From Acidobacteriota bacterium (GTDB taxonomy: Bacteria; Acidobacteriota; Terriglobia; Terriglobales; Acidobacteriaceae), in assembly GCA_021798655.1 (NCBI GenBank), contig JAJZFE010000501.1:1-6166 (forward strand): a stretch of DNA of 6,166 bases, read 5' to 3'. Position 1 is the stretch's first letter. Every line of letters begins with the position of its first letter. The notes below the pieces were generated by a model. It worked only from the letters and a program-made list of their open reading frames with translations, searched no databases and had not been told where the DNA came from. Below, piece by piece: positions 5,168-6,166 of this stretch. Made by a program: the position numbers and the translations under genes.

Positions 5168-5173
5168 AAGGAG
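5168..5173 (+). promoter_or_regulatory. Ribosome binding site (AAGGAG) of the peroxidase-like gene
   Basis: AAGGAG lies six bases before the GTG at 5180. A competing in-frame GTG at 5159 overlaps the cytochrome stop (GTGA) and has AGGGAG seven bases upstream. I chose 5180 because its ribosome site is the better match and its signal peptide begins directly with Asn-Arg. The 5159 start would add seven residues. Confidence 0.6.
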
Positions 5174-5179
5174 ACGAAG

Positions 5180-6166
5180 GTGAATCGGCAGAGAGTGTGG
5201 TGGGTGGGCTGCGCGGCGGCGCTGCTGGTGGTGCTGGGGATGGCGGCGGGGTGCGGCTCGGGCGCGGCGCCGAGTCTGGGCGGCGAAGCGACGAAGGTGA
5301 CGCCGACGGACGACCCGATTGGCGAGCGGCTGTTTCTGGACACGCGGTTTTCGCAGTATTTTGCCACGCACATGACGGGCATCAACGCGCCGCTGGCTGC
5401 TGGCGATCCTGTGGTGGCGACGGTGACGACGTTCGGCGGCGTGCTGCCGGGGCCGTTCGCGGGCAAGGCGATCAACTGCCGGACGTGCCACTACGTGACG
5501 GAGTTTCAAGGCGTGGCCGGAGCGGGCAATCGCACGTACACGGACTTCACGGCGCGCAGCCCGATACCGCGCGCGATGAACGGCTACACGGCCACGCCGC
5601 GCAACTCGATGCAGATGGTGGGGACGTTTCAGCCGCACAGCGGGCCGCAGTTTCTGCACTTCGATGGCGAGTTCGCGTCGGCCGAAGACCTGGTCGTGGG
5701 CACGATGACGGGCAAGAACTTCGGCTGGGGCCCGGCCGACTACAAAGCAGCGCTGGCGCAGATTGCGGCGGTGATCCGCGGCGACAACGGCTCCGACGAC
5801 CTGGCGCAGAGCCGCACGAATGGCCTGTCGTACGCGGTGCTGTTCAAGGGCACGGACGCGCGGATACCGGCGTCGATCCTGCTGACGCCGTCGCTGCGGC
5901 TGGACGTGACGACGGCGAGCGACGCGCAGATTGTGCAGCTGGTGGCGGTGTGCATCGGGCAGTACATGAAGGACCTGCGCTTCAAGCAGGACGCCTACCA
6001 GCGGTACGTGACCAGCCCGTATGACGTGTTTCTGAACGCGAACCACCTGCCGATGCAGCCGCTGGCGGGCGAGTCGCGGGGGGCGTACAACCAGCGGCTG
6101 TACGCGGCGGTGCTGGCGCTGACGAAGCCGACGTTCGTAGGCCCGAACGATGGGACCTACGCGTAT
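5180..6166 (+). CDS. Di-haem cytochrome c peroxidase/MauG-like lipoprotein, N-terminal part (truncated by window end)
   Basis: The frame is open from GTG 5180 to the last base, giving 329 residues with no stop. Residues 1-24 are a lipoprotein signal peptide ending in MAAGC, so Cys25 is the likely lipidated residue, although Ala rather than Leu at -3 makes the lipobox imperfect. IGERLFLDTRFSQ (47-59) matches the G-x-x-L-F-x-D-x-R-[FL]-S opening of the bacterial di-haem peroxidase family. CRTCH (100-104) is the first haem c site. RNSMQMVGTF (141-150) and FLHFDGEFASAEDLV (158-172) match the family's RN-[ST]-P and F-W-D-G-R-x-x-[ST]-L-E-[ED]-Q region, with Phe in place of the usual Trp. The second haem site expected in this family would lie beyond the window. 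Family members reduce hydrogen peroxide using electrons from a cytochrome c or, as MauG does, oxidise a protein substrate. The activity here is unproven. It is the third gene of the operon, and the small cytochrome c just upstream is the obvious candidate electron donor. Confidence 0.82.
   Translation, partial: MNRQRVWWVGCAAALLVVLGMAAGCGSGAAPSLGGEATKVTPTDDPIGERLFLDTRFSQYFATHMTGINAPLAAGDPVVATVTTFGGVLPGPFAGKAINCRTCHYVTEFQGVAGAGNRTYTDFTARSPIPRAMNGYTATPRNSMQMVGTFQPHSGPQFLHFDGEFASAEDLVVGTMTGKNFGWGPADYKAALAQIAAVIRGDNGSDDLAQSRTNGLSYAVLFKGTDARIPASILLTPSLRLDVTTASDAQIVQLVAVCIGQYMKDLRFKQDAYQRYVTSPYDVFLNANHLPMQPLAGESRGAYNQRLYAAVLALTKPTFVGPNDGTYAY

Noticed and set aside
5197..6024. Plus-strand frame of 275 codons overlapping the peroxidase-like gene
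   Set aside because: It lies in a different frame from the one encoding CRTCH and the lipoprotein signal peptide, and its Gly/Arg/Ala-rich sequence shows no family features.
5096..6046. Minus-strand frame of 316 codons opposite the peroxidase-like gene
   Set aside because: It is Arg/His/Ala-rich with no motif. The plus strand in this region carries a haem site and family motifs in an unbroken frame.

Overview
The window most resembles a chromosomal segment from an Acidobacteriota bacterium, probably class Terriglobia. This is inferred, not proven. The reasons are high GC coding DNA, an outer-membrane receptor with an N-terminal carboxypeptidase-regulatory-like domain ahead of its TonB plug (an architecture very common in that phylum), and gene-free DNA packed with short A/T-rich and hairpin repeats. 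I see no rRNA, tRNA, transposase, phage gene or CRISPR array.

Layout: (1) Bases 1-182 are the last 59 codons of a dihydropteroate synthase (folP), running left to right. (2) Bases 183-822 hold no convincing gene. They carry a G7/C7 palindrome with a T-run (likely the folP terminator), a 69-bp imperfect tandem repeat with AAAATATT cores, several hairpins and direct repeats, a hairpin with a T-rich tail, a canonical G-quadruplex motif, and a very clear intrinsic terminator for the leftward gene. (3) Bases 823-3456 on the minus strand encode an 877-residue TonB-dependent outer-membrane receptor. (4) Bases 3457-3873 are a divergent intergenic region with a far-spaced 9-bp inverted repeat and three ACCGGC boxes. 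(5) From 3874 to the right edge runs a tightly packed rightward operon: a predicted outer-membrane beta-barrel-like protein, a small mono-haem cytochrome c, and the N-terminal part of a lipoprotein resembling the di-haem cytochrome c peroxidase/MauG family, cut off by the window end.

How the genes may work together: the first two operon genes overlap by 4 bp (ATGA) and the third has an AAGGAG ribosome site just after the second, so the three are probably co-translated. The cytochrome c is a plausible electron donor or acceptor for the peroxidase-like di-haem protein, with both at the periplasmic face and the beta-barrel protein in the outer membrane. The divergent receptor may share control with this operon, and its histidine-rich segment and EF-hand-like loop would fit a metal-related substrate, but the substrate cannot be read from the sequence. 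The peroxidase-like gene has no stop codon inside the window, so its reading frame is open to the last base.
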